Source: Pseudomonadota bacterium | GTDB taxonomy: Bacteria > Pseudomonadota > Alphaproteobacteria > Sphingomonadales > Sphingomonadaceae | DNA length: 7,798 nt | Reading direction: 5' to 3' | Assembly (NCBI GenBank): GCA_023386515.1 | Contig: JAEWJQ010000334.1 | Coordinates: 1 to 7,798 of the forward strand | Part shown: piece by piece, positions 5,646 to 7,798 of the stretch | Layout: each line of letters begins with the position of its first letter | How positions within the stretch are numbered: the first letter of the stretch is position 1 | The notes under the pieces: model-generated | What the model was told of the DNA's origin: nothing | The model's input: the letters and a program-made list of their open reading frames with translations, nothing else | Database searches by the model: none | Translations under genes and position numbers: made by a program

Positions 5646-6430
5646 GCCCGCCCGACTTGCCCGGCCTTGCCGAACAATGTGAAGAAGTTGTCCGCCGTTC
5701 GTGCCGCCAGATCCTCAACCGTCTCGCCGCGCAGCTGCGCCAGGAAGGTCGCAGTATCGGCGACGAAGGCGGGTTCGCCGGTCTTGCCACGATGCGGCAC
5801 GGGCGCAAGGAACGGCGCGTCCGTCTCGATCAACAGCCGGTCCGCAGGCAGGCGTGCCGCCGTCTCCTGCAGGTCGCGCGCATTCTTGAAGGTGACGATC
5901 CCCGAAATCGAGATGTAGAGACCGAGCGCGAGCGCCGCGTCGGCGAAGGCGCCGCTGGCGGTGAAGCAGTGGATGACGCCGGGATAGGCCCCCTGCTCCA
6001 TCTCCTCGCCGAGGATCGCGAGCGTATCCTCCTCGGCATCGCGGGTATGGACGATCAGCGGCAGTCCGGTCTCGCGGGACGCGGCGATATGGGCGCGGAA
6101 GCTCGCCTGCTGACGGGCGCGGTCGGAATGGTCGTAGAAATAGTCGAGCCCACTCTCGCCGATGCCGATGACGCGGGGATGCCGCGCGCGGGCGACGAGC
6201 TTGGCCGTGTCGACATGCGGATGCTGGTCCGCCTCATGCGGGTGGATGCCGACCGAGGCCCAGACGTCCGGCTCGCGCTCCGCGGTGGCGACGATCTCGT
6301 CCCATTCGCGCTCGCGCGTCGCGATGTTGAGCATCGCGGAGACGCCGCGGGCACGCGCGCGCGCCAGCACCGCCTGCTGCTCCTCGACCAGCCCCTTGTA
6401 ATTGAGGTGGCAATGGCTGTCGGCGAACAT
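5642..6430 (-). CDS. TatD-family metal-dependent hydrolase
   Basis: TIM-barrel metallohydrolase of 262 aa, the normal TatD length. Family members act as 3'-5' exonucleases or deoxyribonucleases and are implicated in DNA repair and oxidative stress; some paralogues deacylate D-aminoacyl-tRNA. The metal ligands are all present: H6 and H8 (DSHCH), E92 (GESGLD), H128 (VHTRDA), H154 (IHCFT) and D204 (ETDAPFLAP). The ATG overlaps the metG stop by one base (TGATG) and is preceded by a strong Shine-Dalgarno within the metG coding end. Lying directly after metG it corresponds to the YcfH/TatD-like copy that accompanies metG in many bacteria, but I cannot choose between paralogues and give no symbol. 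Confidence 0.94.
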   Translation of the reverse strand: MFADSHCHLNYKGLVEEQQAVLARARARGVSAMLNIATREREWDEIVATAEREPDVWASVGIHPHEADQHPHVDTAKLVARARHPRVIGIGESGLDYFYDHSDRARQQASFRAHIAASRETGLPLIVHTRDAEEDTLAILGEEMEQGAYPGVIHCFTASGAFADAALALGLYISISGIVTFKNARDLQETAARLPADRLLIETDAPFLAPVPHRGKTGEPAFVADTATFLAQLRGETVEDLAARTADNFFTLFGKAGQVGRA

Positions 6431-7798
6431 CAGGCGTCCTCCGCCACCGGCAGTTCGAGCCGCGGGAAGACGGGCGATGGCGGCGCGATGACGAAGCCTG
6501 CCGCCTCCTGACGCGCATACCAGCCATCATCGTCGATCGCCGCATGATCGCGTTCGGCCGCGCCGATCTGATCGAGCACCTTGGCCGCCGAGGCCGGCAC
6601 CACCGGCAGGATGGCGATGGCGAGCATGCGGATCGCACGCACCAGGGTGCGCAGCACGGCGTGCATCCGGTCGGGATCGGTTTTGCGAAGCGCCCAGGGC
6701 GCCTGCGCATCGATATATTGGTTGCAGGCGAAGACGCCACGCATCCACGCCTCGATCCCCTGACTGAGCATCAGATCGTCGAAGGCGGTGCGCAGGCCGG
6801 CGCAGGCGACGACCATCTCCTCGATCAGCATCGCATCCGCCGGATCGGCACGCCCTTCGCCGGGCAACGTACCGCCCAGGTTCTTGGCGATGAACGACAG
6901 CGTGCGCTGGGCGAGATTGCCGAAGCTGTTGGCCAGTTCGGCGTTGACGCGGGTGACGATCGCTTCCGCCGAATAGCTGCCGTCCTGACCGAAGCTGACC
7001 TCGCGGAGCAGGAAATAGCGGACCGCGTCGACACCGAAGGCATCGGTGAGTTCGTCGGGGCTGACGACATTGCCGACCGACTTGGACATCTTCTCGCCGC
7101 GGTGGAGCACGAAGCCATGGGCGAAGACCTGACGCGGCAACGGCAGCTGCGCCGCCATCAGGAAGGCTGGCCAATAGACGGTGTGGAAGCGGGTGATGTC
7201 CTTGCCGATCAGATGCAGATCGGCCGGCCAATAGCGCGCCATCATCGTCGGATCGTTAGGATAGCCGGCGCCAGTGAGGTAATTGGTCAGCGCGTCGACC
7301 CAGACGTACATGACGTGGCCGGGGCTATCGGGCACCGGTACGCCCCAGTCGAAGCTGGTCCGCGACACCGACAGGTCGGACAGCCCCCCTTCGACGAAGC
7401 GCAGCACTTCGTTGCGGCGCGCCTCCGGCCGGATGAAATCGGGGTTGGCGGCGTAGAAATCGAGCAGCGGCTGCTGATATTTCGACAGGCGGAAGAACCA
7501 GGTTTCTTCCGCGGTCCATTCGACGGGCGTGCCCTGCGGCGACAGGCGCTGCCCCCCTTCCCCGTCGACCAGTTCCTTCTCGTCGTAAAAGGCTTCGTCG
7601 CGGACCGAATACCAGCCCTCGTACCGGTCGAGATACAGGTCGCCGTTGGCCTGCATCGCGCGCCAGATCGCCTGGCTGGCGGCATAATGATCCGGCTCGA
7701 CGGTGCGGATGAAGCGATCGTAGCTGATGTTCAGAGTCGCGGCCATGTCGCTGAAATAGGACGACATCTGATCGGCGAACGCGCGCGTCTCCATGTTC
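6430..7798 (-). CDS. metG: Methionyl-tRNA synthetase (N-terminus outside window)
   Basis: Charges tRNA-Met with methionine in the cytoplasm. About 455 residues are visible. The frame stays open to the window edge, so the N-terminal catalytic part with the HIGH motif is missing here. Visible are the connective peptide or knuckle region (DLYLDRYEGWYSVRDEAFY, then PVEWTAEETWFFRLSKYQ), the WVDALTNY segment, the KMSKS signature (codons at 7092-7078, in RGEKMSKSVGN) and the helical anticodon-binding domain (FACNQYIDAQAPWALRK). The knuckle has no cysteines, so it binds no zinc, as in many alphaproteobacteria. The protein ends soon after the anticodon domain (FPRLELPVAEDA), without the C-terminal tRNA-binding dimerisation domain found in E. 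coli. It heads the minus-strand gene run. The in-frame ATG at 7794 is internal, as the sequence there corresponds to the middle of the catalytic domain. Confidence 0.96.
   Translation of the reverse strand, partial: NMETRAFADQMSSYFSDMAATLNISYDRFIRTVEPDHYAASQAIWRAMQANGDLYLDRYEGWYSVRDEAFYDEKELVDGEGGQRLSPQGTPVEWTAEETWFFRLSKYQQPLLDFYAANPDFIRPEARRNEVLRFVEGGLSDLSVSRTSFDWGVPVPDSPGHVMYVWVDALTNYLTGAGYPNDPTMMARYWPADLHLIGKDITRFHTVYWPAFLMAAQLPLPRQVFAHGFVLHRGEKMSKSVGNVVSPDELTDAFGVDAVRYFLLREVSFGQDGSYSAEAIVTRVNAELANSFGNLAQRTLSFIAKNLGGTLPGEGRADPADAMLIEEMVVACAGLRTAFDDLMLSQGIEAWMRGVFACNQYIDAQAPWALRKTDPDRMHAVLRTLVRAIRMLAIAILPVVPASAAKVLDQIGAAERDHAAIDDDGWYARQEAAGFVIAPPSPVFPRLELPVAEDA
6438..6442 (-). promoter_or_regulatory. 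Shine-Dalgarno of tatD-like gene inside metG
   Basis: GGAGG on the minus strand, 7 nt before the tatD-like ATG at 6430, embedded in the last codons of metG. It is the clearest ribosome-binding site in the window and means this gene can initiate on its own as well as by coupling. Confidence 0.75.

Noticed and set aside
5037..5918. Plus-strand open frame of 293 codons
   Set aside because: It is antisense to the MBL hydrolase and TatD genes, whose catalytic motifs and coupled starts are clear. Its composition is shadow-like.

Overview
The window comes from a GC-rich alphaproteobacterial chromosome, most likely a member of the Sphingomonadales (Sphingomonas-like). Three things point there: the gene order ntrY-ntrX-hfq-hflX facing mazG / retropepsin-like protease / metallo-beta-lactamase / tatD / metG, the metal-free style of the MetRS knuckle, and above all an Hfq built from two fused Hfq domains. 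This is core chromosome. I see no mobile element, CRISPR array, tRNA or rRNA, and codon use looks uniform.

Left half, plus strand: the last 60 codons of an NtrY-type sensor kinase (3-185), then its partner regulator NtrX (189-1559). A 125-bp intergenic space follows, holding a 9-bp hairpin and a second GC-rich dyad. Next are the tandem-domain Hfq (1685-2170) and the ribosome-associated GTPase HflX (2175-3464, GTG start). HflX begins 4 nt after the hfq stop, and its Shine-Dalgarno lies over the hfq stop.

Right half, minus strand, in order of transcription: methionyl-tRNA synthetase (7798-6430, N-terminus outside the window), TatD-family hydrolase (6430-5642), PhnP-like metallo-beta-lactamase-fold hydrolase (5645-4881), a membrane-anchored retropepsin-like aspartic protease (4884-4267) and MazG nucleotide pyrophosphohydrolase (4208-3450). 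The first four overlap by 1, 4 and 4 nt and look translationally coupled. A 58-bp gap with an AT-rich palindrome separates the protease gene from mazG. The two gene groups converge, and the 3' ends of hflX and mazG overlap by 15 bp.

Functionally this is a housekeeping and regulatory neighbourhood: envelope or redox sensing (NtrYX), RNA-based control (Hfq), ribosome rescue (HflX), nucleotide-pool cleaning (MazG), tRNA charging (MetRS) and nuclease or phosphodiesterase-like hydrolases (TatD, MBL). The most notable item is the two-domain Hfq. Its N-terminal half keeps the canonical RNA-binding residues, while its C-terminal half has changed several of them. I found no clear undescribed multi-gene system.
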